Positions 1 through 8,499 of a stretch of DNA of 13,026 bases are shown one piece after another. The notes below the pieces were generated by a model. That model was not told the origin of the DNA. It searched no databases and saw nothing but the letters and a program-made list of their open reading frames with translations. Position numbers and translations under genes: made by a program. How positions within the stretch are numbered: position 1 is the stretch's first letter; each line of letters begins with the position of its first letter. Source of the DNA: Entamoeba invadens IP1 (lineage: Eukaryota > Evosea > Mastigamoebida > Endamoebidae); NCBI RefSeq assembly GCF_000330505.1, contig NW_004443707.1, forward strand, positions 18,560 to 31,585, given 5' to 3'.

Positions 1-624
1 AGCTCGGTGTTACAAAACGAAAAACAAAAAAGGAAAGAAACCCAAAAAACCAAATCAAATTAAAAATTGCTGTTATAGTAAAAAAATGGTATAATAATAA
101 TTTAATGAAGTAAAATAAAAACAAAAATGTATAGTTAAAACAATAACATTTATATAGTTTTATAAATAGATTATTTCGGGTTTCGGTGAAAAAGTATTCA
201 CCAAATACTAATAAACTCTTTTCAATAATTCGTCATTGCCCTCAATTAGAGGTAAAAAATGCAAAATTAACCTAAGATATTTAAATTTTAAATATTTTTA
301 TTTGTTGTAGTTATATGAAAAAATTTATTTTTTGATGTTAAATTGAAACAAAAAAGTGTATGACCTCTTTATTATTTTGAAATTTATGTTATTTCCCTGT
401 TATTTTTCCTTTTCCATAAAATAGTCATTATTTTTACTATTTTTAAAAACAAAGAAAATCAATTTCAACTTTAAAAAAATAAAACGATTATTTTACCTCT
501 TCACTGTCATGTATATTTATTTATAAAAATGCATTAATTTAAAATCGATATTTTTTGTTTATTCAAATAAAGTCGAATGAATTAATTGTAAATATTAATT
601 TAATATGTTGATCATTAACAAATT
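1..624. other. AT-rich spacer, no gene seen
   Basis: Long A/T runs with many stops in all frames, and no RNA or protein motif that I recognise. The only structured piece is at about 171-210, where a short GC-containing stretch is followed by AAAAAGTATTCACCAAA. This resembles Tc1-type terminal sequence and is listed separately as a candidate transposon end. Confidence 0.6.
189..205 (+). repeat. Candidate left terminal repeat of the Tc1-like element
   Basis: AAAAAGTATTCACCAAA resembles the right-hand candidate end near 2171-2188, whose reverse complement contains AAAAAGTAATCAAAAAA. The two share AAAAAGTA, then one mismatch, then TCA, then two mismatches before further A. Terminal sequences of the AAAAGTATTC type are common in Tc1 elements. 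The pair would enclose about 2.0 kb including the transposase relic. In DNA this AT-rich a match of this size can arise by chance, and I could not confirm a flanking TA duplication. Confidence 0.25.
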
Positions 625-1016
625 TTGTCGAATTTAAAAGTTGTAAATCAAATAATTACATATGATAAAATATACATTAGAAAAGTGAAATATCTTGTTG
701 CAGAAAAACAACCAGTTAACATTTTGTGTCTTCTTGATATCATGATGTGTCAGTTTGTAATGAATATTTTTGGAGTGATGTACTTGAAAATTACATTGAT
801 CCTCAAACAATTTTTGATCTTGAAAAGTTGTATCATTTAACCCATTTTGAAGATAAATATGTTGATATAGATTTGATTATTGGAGGAACTTCAAAAAAAT
901 CAGAAATTAGATTTCCAATTGAAGATCAAATTGATTATCTTTATCAAAAGGTACAAATTCTTGAAAATCAAATGAATGATTTTAGAAATAAAAGATGTGT
1001 AATATCTAATATTGAT
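625..1016 (+). pseudogene. Unrecognised broken ORF upstream of the transposase
   Basis: An open stretch from about 625 to 737 runs into a second frame open from about 738. The break lies near the repeat-like ATCATGAT at 738-746, and the second frame continues to a TAA at 1071. The peptide has ordinary charged and hydrophobic composition (for example VLENYIDPQTIFDLEKLYHL), and about residues 60-90 of the second frame (EDQIDYLYQKVQILENQMND) could form a short coiled coil. I do not recognise the family. The second frame is the same frame as the transposase that follows, so this may be the N-terminal part of the element's protein, a second element gene, or a host gene that the element landed beside. 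No ATG opens either part: 625 begins with TTG and 747 with GTG. Confidence 0.4.
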
Positions 1017-1442
1017 ATGAGTCTGGACCCAACAAAGTCAAAAGAACAGAATATAAAATTGTGTATAGATTAAGGATTTACAAAACAATGTGATATTTAA
1101 TATGTTTTTAATTATTTTAATATAAAAGTTCCAAGATATTCAAAACTTAAAAAAGCAATTGACAATTATCCTTATGTTATTGAACCAAAAAGAGGAAGAC
1201 CAACGAAAATTGATAATAAAGTTATACAAAAAATACTAAAAAGAACTAGAAATAAAACCAAAGAAACTTTGAGTAATGGAGTTAAATATTTAGAAAGGTA
1301 TTACAAACAAAAAATAAGCAAAACTAGTTTGTGGAAAATAAAACATACACTTGGTTTCAGATATAAATCACCAAGAACAGTACAATTTTTAAACAAAAAA
1401 GATTACAAAGCCTGAAAAGAATTTGTCCAAAAAGAATTAAAA

Positions 1443-1723
1443 TTGCTCGACAAAACTAAAAGTAAAATAATAAAAACTATTTTTAGTGATGAAGTTCGTG
1501 TATGTTGTCAAAATGACAATTTTAATAAATTGTGGTTGGAAAGAGGTAAAATTACAAATAACACCTGTGTATCAAAAACAAATTACCCTTTAGGAATCAT
1601 GCTTTTTGGAGCCATAGGAATTAATTTTAAAAGTAAACTTGTCAAATTTAATGGAAAGATAAACTCTGAAAAATATTGCAAAATCCTGGTAAAAAGCAAA
1701 ACCATCAAAGTGTTATTAAAAGG
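1443..1723 (+). other. Tc1 transposase core, first part (first catalytic Asp)
   Basis: This open frame follows the TGA at 1413 and lacks an ATG at its opening, so it is a piece of the transposase rather than a gene. It carries the first catalytic Asp in TIFSDEV and the GIMLFGAIG segment that corresponds to the central strand of the RNase-H fold. After about 1723 the frame leaves transposase homology, and the next part continues in another frame from 1727. Confidence 0.75.
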
Positions 1724-1726
1724 TAA

Positions 1727-2023
1727 AAAAGATTCATGCAGGACAACGCAAGTGTGCACAAATCAAAATACACTTTAGATTTTTTGAATAATAAAAACGT
1801 ATCGCTAATAAAGAATTGGCCAGCTCGAAGTTGTGACTTAAATCCAATTGAGCACCTGTGGTCATATTTGAAAAGGAAAATAAGAATAGATAATAAGTTT
1901 GATGAAAACGATCTTTTTCAAGCATGTAATGATGTTTGAAATAGAATACCTCAAAAAACAATCAACAAATTTGTTGAAAGTTATAGCAAACGGTTGATAT
2001 TGTGCAAAAGAGAAAAATACTGA
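1727..2023 (+). other. Tc1 transposase core, second part (second Asp and Glu)
   Basis: This piece begins with the FMQDNASVH strand that carries the second catalytic Asp and ends at KREKY before TGA 2021. It contains NWPARS and DLNPIEHLW, the most conserved Tc1 block. An in-frame TGA at 1937 stands where related transposases have Trp (NDV-stop-NRIPQ). Four other tryptophans in the transposase, two of them in this piece (NWP, HLW), use TGG. A G-to-A decay of TGG is the simplest reading. Confidence 0.75.
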
Positions 2024-2043
2024 AGTATTGCAAGACTAATGAC

Positions 2044-2188
2044 GAAAAGTAATCCAAATTATTTTTAATTGTTATCATATTTTTCACAAAATCGTAACTG
2101 AAAAAATGATGCTTTTATAAAACAAGTTTACCAATATCAAAAAAATAAAAACACCATAGTACATTTTGGTTTTTTGATTACTTTTTAA
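2044..2188. repeat. Inverted repeat downstream of the Tc1 relic, candidate right end
   Basis: AAAAGTAATC at 2045-2054 is matched by its reverse complement GATTACTTTT at 2176-2185. The outer copy, read inward on the minus strand, resembles the candidate left end at 189-205. Tc1-type elements often have terminal repeats with an inner copy of the transposase-binding sequence, and the spacing here would suit that. The assignment is an inference from short matches. Confidence 0.3.
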
Positions 2189-3883
2189 TGTAAATAAGAA
2201 AAAATGATTTAGTTTTATGCTTAAATTTGAAAAATCTGTTAATATTATTTTATTAAAAAATCATATGTGCAGTTTTATGTATACGTGTGTATAATTAGAA
2301 TTGTTTGTACAAGCAGGGTCTATCATGTGACAAAAGTGTTTTTTCTTTGTTGTTTGCCACGTCACCAAAGTGGGCTTGAATTTATGTTCACTCAGTTCTT
2401 TTAGATCTAGCGGCGAGCTTAAAGCCGACTTTTGTATAAGAAAAAACTTTGAAACAGATAGTTTTTTTATCAATACTTGGCAAAATTATGGGAAAACAAG
2501 CCAATTCAATTCTTAAATATCGGTTTTTATTTTATAACCGCTGTGATTGCCATAATTAACACAAAAAAAATGTGACAACTGCAGCACTGTTTTACACGTC
2601 AACCCGATAGTTACAAATAACATTTTAATAACACAAATAACAATGAAATAACAATCTATTAAATAATTGTATTTTTATTAATAATATGTAATAAAATAAA
2701 CCTATTCAACTTATAATAAAACCAAAAAACTGATAACTAATAATTAAAAATGCTATAAAACAATTAATTATAATAAATAAATGTTTATTTTCATATTTAT
2801 ATTTAACGTTACTAACTAAATATTAATATTTTAAAACTATATTAAATAATAATAATACAAAATCAAAAACACAAAATGTTTGTTAATTATTAAATATACT
2901 ATATAACATATGATATCAATACTATAGTTTTAAACTATACAAATTTAAACAATGTATTAATAATTAATTAAATTGTTTAGTACATGATTTATATTTATAA
3001 CTATAAACTTATAGTTTAAATAATTATATATTTATTATTAATGTGTAATGAACATTTAAATATTAAGATAGCTATGTCTAATAAATCGGGCATTTTATTT
3101 AGAAACGCTATATAATCAAAAGCAGTTATAGGACAAAATAATTATTTAGTCTCAATAATAATAATCAACTAAAATTATATATTAAAATATTAATAAATAT
3201 AGTTAAAAGACACACATATTGAATTATTATTTATTTACCCAAAAATGATAGGTAATAAATACATCGTTTATCGGGATCGATGACATTTAAATAACACAAA
3301 TACAAATACAAAAAAGAATAACAATTTGAAAAACAAAATTTCCAAAACATTGACATATTTTTAAAATACCATTTGAATTTCAAAATAGAATTTATATTAA
3401 AGACCTTTAAAAAACAACCCAAATATAACAAATCACAACAAATAAAAACCATCCAATTATAACAAATAAATCAAAACAGGTTCAAAATTTACAATAATAA
3501 TTGTTAAAACGTGATACACACAACACAAATTATAACAAAATTAACTTTGCCATCAAACAAAACAAAGTTAACAATCATATTTTTTTCACGCCAAAAAATT
3601 AAAAACGTCCGCGAGTAAAAAAAAATTCGGTCTTTTTTACCATCAATTTTGTATAGATTTGAACTGTTTTGGTTTTTTTGATTGCAACAAACCGATTTGA
3701 CAAAAAAATACAAAAACATCAATTTATATAGTTTAGTTTATAGTAAAATTTACCAAAAATGAAATTATATATTTTATAAAAAAAAATCTAACACTTTTAC
3801 TATATTAATTAAATTAAATAAATTATACTATTTTAATTATAAACAATTAAATAATAAACTAATACATTAAAAATGATTTAGCT
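2189..3883. other. AT-rich spacer, no supported gene
   Basis: Mostly A/T with dense stops. A stretch of slightly higher GC lies at about 2270-2620. A 70-codon open frame on the minus strand (2261-2473) there contains a plausible but unrecognised peptide (DLKELSEHKFKPTLVTWQTT), which might be a remnant. From about 2630 to 3230 the sequence is nearly pure A/T. Minus-strand open frames at 3231-3452 and 3504-3722 are rich in F, I, L, Y and K, as expected from chance translation of such DNA. No tRNA, rRNA or motif was recognised here. Confidence 0.55.
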
Positions 3884-4852
3884 TCGTGATACAAGTTTTT
3901 ATATTCATTGGGTATGGTTGTTTTGTAAGCCTTGTGTATGAGTCCATTCTTGCATTTCCCTGTTTGTCTTCGAGAATTGATTCACACCATTCCAATTAAT
4001 GTTGTCTAGGAACCTTTCTCCTCTTCAGTCCTTAGATATTTTTTTCCTCTTCTAAGTATTTGCTACTTCCACCAAGATCTTTCTCAAGTCTGTTTCAATA
4101 GAAATTACTTCTCTACCTTTATCACTCACGTATTCTTGGCACCATGCATTTCCTTACTCCTCGTGTGCCTCAGCCTCCACAAGGATACATTATCACTCTC
4201 TCTCATTATAATACCTTCCATTTTCAGGGCTTATCCATTCGATCGGTGAGTTGTTACACACTCCTTAGCGATTTCCAACTTCCATGGCCATCAACCTGGA
4301 TTCAATGTGAATGAACCCTTTTATGGTTCTTCTCATGTAAGACTTGGATACTTTATCTGTATGTTCGTTTCATCCCGCATCGCCAGTCCTGCTTACCAGA
4401 CTTGGCCGATTTGAAGTCGCATATGCTCACTCCTAATAAATTAGTATATTTTTGATTCTCTCGACTATTCATAGTTTGTTAAAATGTTGAAAAATCAAGC
4501 TCTCCATTACATCCAATCATTATCTTTACCAATCGTCACTACTTTCTCACTTCAACCTTCCCAAAGGAATATTCAGGTGGAACCAGCTACTAGATAGTTC
4601 GATTAGTCTTTCGCCCCTATACTCATATATTGCAAGTAATTTGCACGTTAACACTCCTTAGTCCTTCTACCAAAGTTTCCTTCGGCTTTAAACACCACAA
4701 GCATAGTCACCATCTTTCGGGTCCCAACAGTTTAACTCCAGCCTTTTCTTGGTCACTCCTGCTATATGTATAGTCCTTCGTTCTCGCTACATATCTGGGC
4801 TTTCTTCCCTTCCTCTCCTCGTGGGGAAACTGAAAACGTTTCTCCAAGAGGC
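3884..4852 (-). rRNA. Partial large-subunit (LSU) rRNA, mainly domain II
   Basis: Read on the minus strand, this stretch contains universally conserved LSU blocks in the right order. GGACCCGAAAGATGGTGA is at 4717-4734, and GGGGCGAAAGACTAATCG lies within 4597-4619. TCTAGTAGCTGGTTCC is at 4579-4594, followed by GGTAAGCAGGACTGGCGATG within 4370-4398. CGCTAAGGAGTGTGTAACAA lies within 4245-4289, AGCCCTGAAAATGG comes just after, and GATCTTGGTGGAAGTAGCAA lies within 4057-4079. Segments between the blocks are short and divergent, as in reduced LSU rRNAs of some parasitic protists. Domain I upstream and most of domain III onward downstream are absent, so about 0.97 kb of an expected 2.4 kb or more remains. 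GGTGACTATGC has one A fewer than the usual GGTGAACTATGC. GC content falls sharply at both edges. It is most likely a dispersed rDNA fragment; a misassembly is the alternative. Confidence 0.9.
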
Positions 4853-5859
4853 ATAATTATTTCAATTATTTATCTTTGTCAAATATATTTTACAGATCAT
4901 CTATTTATATTGTGTTTTTTCATTGTATTTTTAGTTTGTTTCGATTTATATTTATAAAATGGATTTTTTTCAATGTAAAATAAAAAAACTATTTTGGTCA
5001 AAAAAATAAGAAGCAAATATTGTTTGGATTTTTATCAAAATGAAAAACATTTTTCTCAGAAACACAAAGTTAATTAATAATATACAAAACAATAATTGTT
5101 TTTAACACTTAAAATAAACTCAGTTTTTAATATCCAAATTTCATTTTAGTCTTAATTCAACAAACTATTTATTATGGTAATGTAACTGTTGTTATTAATT
5201 AATTTTCTCTTTAAAAATTAAGTAAAACATGACTGTTTTATTGATAAAATTATTAATTATTTACAACAAAACAGTGTTATTTTTTAATTTAAAACACTCT
5301 ATTTAAAAGAAACAACCCAATTTTATCAAATGCCATAACAAATTAAAAATACTTTAAAAAGCCCGTTTGTTAGAATTTTTATGTTTAAATTAAATCAAAA
5401 TCTGCAAAAAGGATTATCAATTGACAATGAAAACAAACTCATTTTGGAATTTGGAATTTATATTTAGTCAATAAAGCAACAATAAATTTAATTAATAATC
5501 AATTAAAATAAACTATAATAAAACCATCTTCTTGTCTTCCTATTTAAGTTAAAACAACAACAAATTTTTAATTAATCTTTTTTAAGCATTTTTTCAACTT
5601 AATAAACTGGTAAAAGGTTTTATTTTTTTAAGTAAAATATATATAATTTCCAAGCTATTTGTCCATTTGTGGTAAAAGAGAATTATTTTTATCTTGTTAC
5701 AAAAATATTTTTGTAAATTTATCGACTTTAAAAATTGTGTAATTATTTCCAAAATAAATATTTTTGACCAAATATGTTTTTTATTTTAATATACAACAAA
5801 AAACGCATTTCTGAACAAAAAATAAATTTATGTTTTTATCAAATTACAAAATATACAAG

Positions 5860-5934
5860 ATATATTATATTATAATCCATAATAATACATAATAATATTT
5901 TATTATGTATATTATACATAATAATATAATATAT
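5860..5934. repeat. 75-bp imperfect AT palindrome
   Basis: The left arm begins ATATATTATATTAT and the right arm ends ATAATATAATATAT, its exact reverse complement. The interior (CATAATAATA with TATTATGTAT) also pairs with a few mismatches, so the whole could form one long hairpin or cruciform. It contains no gene. Such structures are common products of AT-rich slippage. Confidence 0.6.
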
Positions 5935-6010
5935 TTTATTCAAATAAAGAAAAAAATGGACATGGGGAAGAAGGATGGGAATATAGGGGAAATAGGTTAT
6001 TTGTGGTTTA

Positions 6011-6041
6011 GGGATGTCCTCCCGTTATCAAGGACGTCCTT
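6011..6041. repeat. Two adjacent short palindromes (AGGAYGTCCT type)
   Basis: AAGGACGTCCTT at 6030-6041 is a perfect 12-bp palindrome. It follows GGGATGTCCT at 6011-6020, a near copy of its core, with CCCGTTATC between them. The pair stands out because the surrounding DNA is strongly AT-rich. It could be a degenerate element end or a protein-binding site; nothing shown here decides which. Confidence 0.45.
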
Positions 6042-6281
6042 CTGTGTATAAAATTATCCTTTTTGTTGTGTCTACTGTGTTTTTAAAACTATGTAACGAG
6101 TTATATTTTTATTATTAATTTACTATCAAAAATTATAATTATTTCCAAAAATACATTTCATCATGGACAAACGCAAAACAACAAGTACTTTTGTTATAAA
6201 TTAATAGTTAAAAACTAATTCAAATTTAAATTAATTTTTTTGAGTCAGTTCGAATAACTTTGCAAAGATAAGTGAATTACA

Positions 6282-6799
6282 TCAGTCGACCTCCTCGATC
6301 TTCACCCCTTTGTGTCGCTCTTATTTGTGCCCAATTGTTGTGCACCTGACATGTTACCAGCTGCATACTGTTGATAATTTTAGTGAAGATGGGCTGGATC
6401 TTAGCCTCAGCTTCCTTCTGTTTCTGTGTGTATTCATCCTTTCATGCCGATTGGTTCTTGTCGAGCCAGTCGAGTGTCTCCATTGATGGTTGCTTCAATT
6501 GCCGCCTTGTCATCTGGTGAGAGCTTTGTTGTAATTTGTTCGTTGAGTGTGTTTTTCATCGAGTAGCAGAAATTCTCGTGTCCATTTTTCCCCTCGATAC
6601 GTTCCTTCATCTTGTCGTCCTCTGCCTTGAACTTCTCTGCGTCTGCAATCATCTTGTCGATCTGCTCCTTTGAGAGTCTTCCCTTGTCGTTGGTGATTGT
6701 GATCTTGTTCTTCTTTCCTGTTGTCTTGTCTTCAGCTGAGACATTCAGAATCTTATTTGCATCTATGTCAAATGTGACTTCAACTATGTGACTCCACAT
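6282..6799 (-). other. HSP70 segment: substrate-binding domain, lid and EEVD tail
   Basis: [20 protein letters not shown] opens the segment, followed by [20 protein letters not shown] and the helical lid ([20 protein letters not shown]). After AIEATIN near 6480 the frame changes to [12 protein letters not shown], a TGA replaces the usual Glu at 6442-6444, and [20 protein letters not shown] follows. Two more one-base losses lead to YQQYAAGNMSGAQQLGTNKS and then GVKIEEVD-stop. The final TGA directly after EEVD shows that UGA is read as a stop for this gene. Confidence 0.85.
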
Positions 6800-7189
6800 G
6801 GTGCTGGCGGGATGCCACTCAACTCAAACTTGCCAAGCAAGTTACAATGTGATGTCATGAATGCCTCACCTTCAAACACTTGGATCAGCACGTCTGGTTG
6901 GTTGTCTACATATGTTGAGAAGATTTGTGACTTCTTTGCTGGAATCGTCGAATTTCGTGGTATCAGTGCTCTTCACACCGCAAGCAGTCTCAATGCCAAG
7001 TGTCAATAACACAACGTCAAGCAGCAACACATTTTCTGCTGCTTTCCCAGTTAGAATGGCAGCCTGCACGGCAGCGCCATAAGCAACAGCCTCGTCTGGA
7101 TTCATGCTCTTGTTGATCTCCTTCCCATTGAAGAAGTCTTGTAATATCTGCACAACATTTGGAATACGAGTTGATCCACCAATCAACAC
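6788..7189 (-). other. HSP70 segment: third signature, linker and start of substrate-binding domain
   Basis: The segment begins [20 protein letters not shown], with [20 protein letters not shown] next and LLLDV after it, where the interdomain linker sits. Near 6966 two bases are missing and the reading moves to the frame with [31 protein letters not shown] and [18 protein letters not shown], which ends at a break near 6789. VVLLTLG replaces the conserved VAPLTLG, a change at the linker and first strand that argues for real loss of constraint. Confidence 0.82.
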
Positions 7190-7192
7190 ACG

Positions 7193-7434
7193 TCGTCAAT
7201 GCTTCCTTTGTCCAATTTGGCGTCTTCAAGCACCTTCTCGACTGGTGCTATTGTTGACTTAAAGAGGTCGATGTTGAGTTCTTCAAAACGCGCTCTTGTG
7301 AGTGATGTGTAGAAGTCGATACCTTCATACAACTGGTCGACTTCGATGTTTGCTGTTGCTGCCGATGACAGTGTTCGCTTTGCCCTTTCACATGATGTTC
7401 TGAGTCTTCTGACTGCTCGTGCATTGCCTGAAAT
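7193..7434 (-). other. HSP70 segment: end of ATPase subdomain IIB region
   Basis: This frame carries [20 protein letters not shown], then [19 protein letters not shown] and [20 protein letters not shown], all close to eukaryotic HSP70 consensus. It stops at TGA just after DDV, where the consensus VVLIGGSTR continues in another frame. One T missing from GTTGTG would explain the break. The overlapping glutamine-rich reading of the same DNA is an out-of-frame artefact. Confidence 0.85.
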
Positions 7435-7441
7435 GTTTTCT

Positions 7442-8073
7442 TGTACTTTCTCTTGAACTCGGCAATGAAGTGGTTGACCATTCTGTTATCAAAGTCTTTG
7501 CCACCAAGGTGTGTGTTGCCGTTTGTTGCCTTCACTTCAAAGACGCCATCGTCAATAGCAAGAAGAGACACATCAAATGTTCCACCACCAAGATCAAAGA
7601 TCAAGCTGTTCTTTTCTCTCTCCGTCTTCTTGTCAAGTCCATATGCTATTGCTGCTGCTGTTGGCTCATTGATGATTCTGAGCACATTGATGCCTGCAAT
7701 TGTGCCTGCTTCCTTTGTTGCCTGTCGCTGTGAATCGTTGAAATAGGCTGGACATGTGATGACTGCGTTGTTGACTTTCCCATACACAAACGCCTCTGCT
7801 GTCTCCTTCATCTTCGCCAACACCATCGAACTGATCTCCTCTGGTGTGAACTTCTTCGTCTCTCCCTTGTACTCCACCCGAATCAATGGCTTGTCATTAC
7901 CATTGTTGACAACAGTGAATGACCAGTGCTTCATATCCTCTTGAATTGCTGGGTCACTGAAGCGTCTTCCAATCAGTCTCTTTGCATCAAAGACTGTATT
8001 CTTCATATTCATGGCAATCTGGTTCTTTGCTGCATCGCCAATCAGCCTCTCACTGTCTGTGAAGGCAACATAC
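7442..8073 (-). other. HSP70 segment: most of the ATPase domain in one frame
   Basis: The longest undamaged HSP70 stretch, about 210 residues from [20 protein letters not shown] to EFKRKYKK. It includes [38 protein letters not shown], the phosphate-binding [13 protein letters not shown] and [12 protein letters not shown]. After KYKK the frame leaves homology near 7440, and the continuation ([20 protein letters not shown]) is one frame over. One G missing from a codon for Asp would explain it. The ATG at 8010-8012 is internal to HSP70 and is not a real start. Confidence 0.88.
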
Positions 8074-8138
8074 GATGACTTGTTCTGTTGCCCTGATCAT
8101 TTGCAATTTCCTAAAAACGGATTTCGCATGCCTTTTAA

Positions 8139-8499
8139 CTATAGTATCTTTATCTCTCCAATAGTCACTAATGCATCATTCAATGCTATCAAACACTCCG
8201 CATTCGTTTTCCCTACTTCATTTTTAACATTATCAATCACAACTAAATGAGTTGCGTGGATAAATCTAACAAGAGGTGATGGTATACTATTACAACAGTA
8301 AATAAAATCTGTCTAACAAATTTTGACAGACAGTTTCTCCCCAAATTTCTTCTCCACCTACATCGAGAACTTGAATATAGCAGCTGGAAGCTTCTTCTCT
8401 GTTCGGTTATTGATCATAGATCTTAGTTGAGACTATCAGTAACAAGTCTCCTTCAGTTTCAAACGACTTGACATAAATCTCTTTTAAATGGTTTATCAT
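8139..8499 (-). pseudogene. Unrecognised coding remnant behind HSP70
   Basis: Between the truncated HSP70 5' end and AT-rich spacer lies a stretch of intermediate GC that looks coding in more than one frame. One frame from ATG 8497-8499 gives IYVKSFETEGDLLLIVSTKI before TAA at 8407. A second frame gives RTEKKLPAAIFKF upstream and, open from 8312 to 8142, LVRFIHATHLVVID and NVKNEVGKTNAECLIALNDA, ending at TAG 8139-8141. Read together these could be one broken gene. I do not recognise the family. It does not match the HSP70 N-terminus, so the HSP70 is truly truncated or rearranged at about 8110. Confidence 0.4.

Larger units (their letters stand above)
1017..2023 (+). pseudogene. Tc1/mariner-type (IS630 superfamily) transposase, broken
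   Basis: This would be a cut-and-paste DNA transposase acting on terminal inverted repeats in the nucleus. From ATG 1017 the frame holds a helix-turn-helix-like N-terminus, a basic RGRPTK stretch near 1190-1206, then the DDE core. The first Asp is at 1488-1490 (IFSDE) and the second at 1742-1744 (MQDNAS), and the Glu is at 1850-1852 (DLNPIEHLW). Thirty-five residues separate the second Asp from the Glu, against 34 in classical Tc1. Breaks are TAA at 1071 and 1098 in the N-terminal region, TGA at 1413 and 1937, and a frame change at about 1724-1730. One extra A in the A6 run there would restore the reading through to MQDNAS. The frame ends at TGA 2021 after KREKY. The usual Pro of the SPDLNPIE motif is Cys here. 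The family call is firm; activity is very unlikely as the sequence stands. Confidence 0.88.
4853..6281. other. AT-rich spacer with palindromes, no gene seen
   Basis: No coding frame or RNA gene recognised. The stretch has long A/T runs, an imperfect 75-bp palindrome at 5860-5934, and a GC-containing patch at about 5955-6045 with purine-rich sequence and two small palindromes. The segment from 6046 to 6281 lies just downstream of the HSP70 stop codon. It contains no clear poly(A) signal that I can assign with confidence in such AT-rich DNA. Confidence 0.6.
6282..8110 (-). pseudogene. Cytosolic HSP70 chaperone, 5'-truncated and frame-broken
   Basis: HSP70 is an ATP-driven protein-folding chaperone with an N-terminal ATPase domain and a C-terminal substrate-binding domain. 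Homology starts at [10 protein letters not shown] near 8110. The first signature (IDLGTTYS region, about 25 residues) is missing. The second signature [13 protein letters not shown] is at about 7563-7601 and the third (LIGGSTRIP) at about 7160-7189. The C-terminus ends GVKIEEVD before TGA 6282-6284; EEVD marks the eukaryotic cytosolic form. Frame breaks that fit missing bases lie near 8080, 7437, 7190, 6966, 6789, 6480, 6377 and 6307, and an in-frame TGA is at 6442-6444. Conserved residues are also changed: HWPF to HWSF, NPKN to NMKN, GGEDF to GGKDF and LDVAPLTLG to [11 protein letters not shown] is about 38-47% by eye with many C-ending codons, unlike the flanks. A dead copy is the best call; sequencing indels may add to the damage. 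Confidence 0.92.

Noticed and set aside
1413..1939. UGA read as tryptophan in this genome
   Set aside because: HSP70 uses TGA as its stop after EEVD, its internal TGA stands at a Glu position, and hAT and Tc1 use TGG for other Trp residues. G-to-A decay explains the two cases more simply.
3231..3722. Two minus-strand ORFs of about 72 codons
   Set aside because: Their F/I/L/Y/K/N-rich composition matches chance translation of A/T DNA, and I see no motif or start context.
4766..4957. 63-codon plus-strand ORF
   Set aside because: It overlaps the conserved LSU rRNA on the opposite strand and runs into A/T spacer; its composition is explained by that.
7248..7440. Glutamine- and serine-rich tail on the HSP70 frame
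   Set aside because: It is an out-of-frame reading of the [16 protein letters not shown] segment after a one-base loss near 7437, not a real polyQ domain.
6788..8250. Several plus-strand open frames opposite HSP70 (for example 7419-7733, 7441-7746, 7756-7944, 8011-8250)
   Set aside because: They are antisense readings of HSP70 codons, a well-known source of spurious ORFs, and show no motif of their own.
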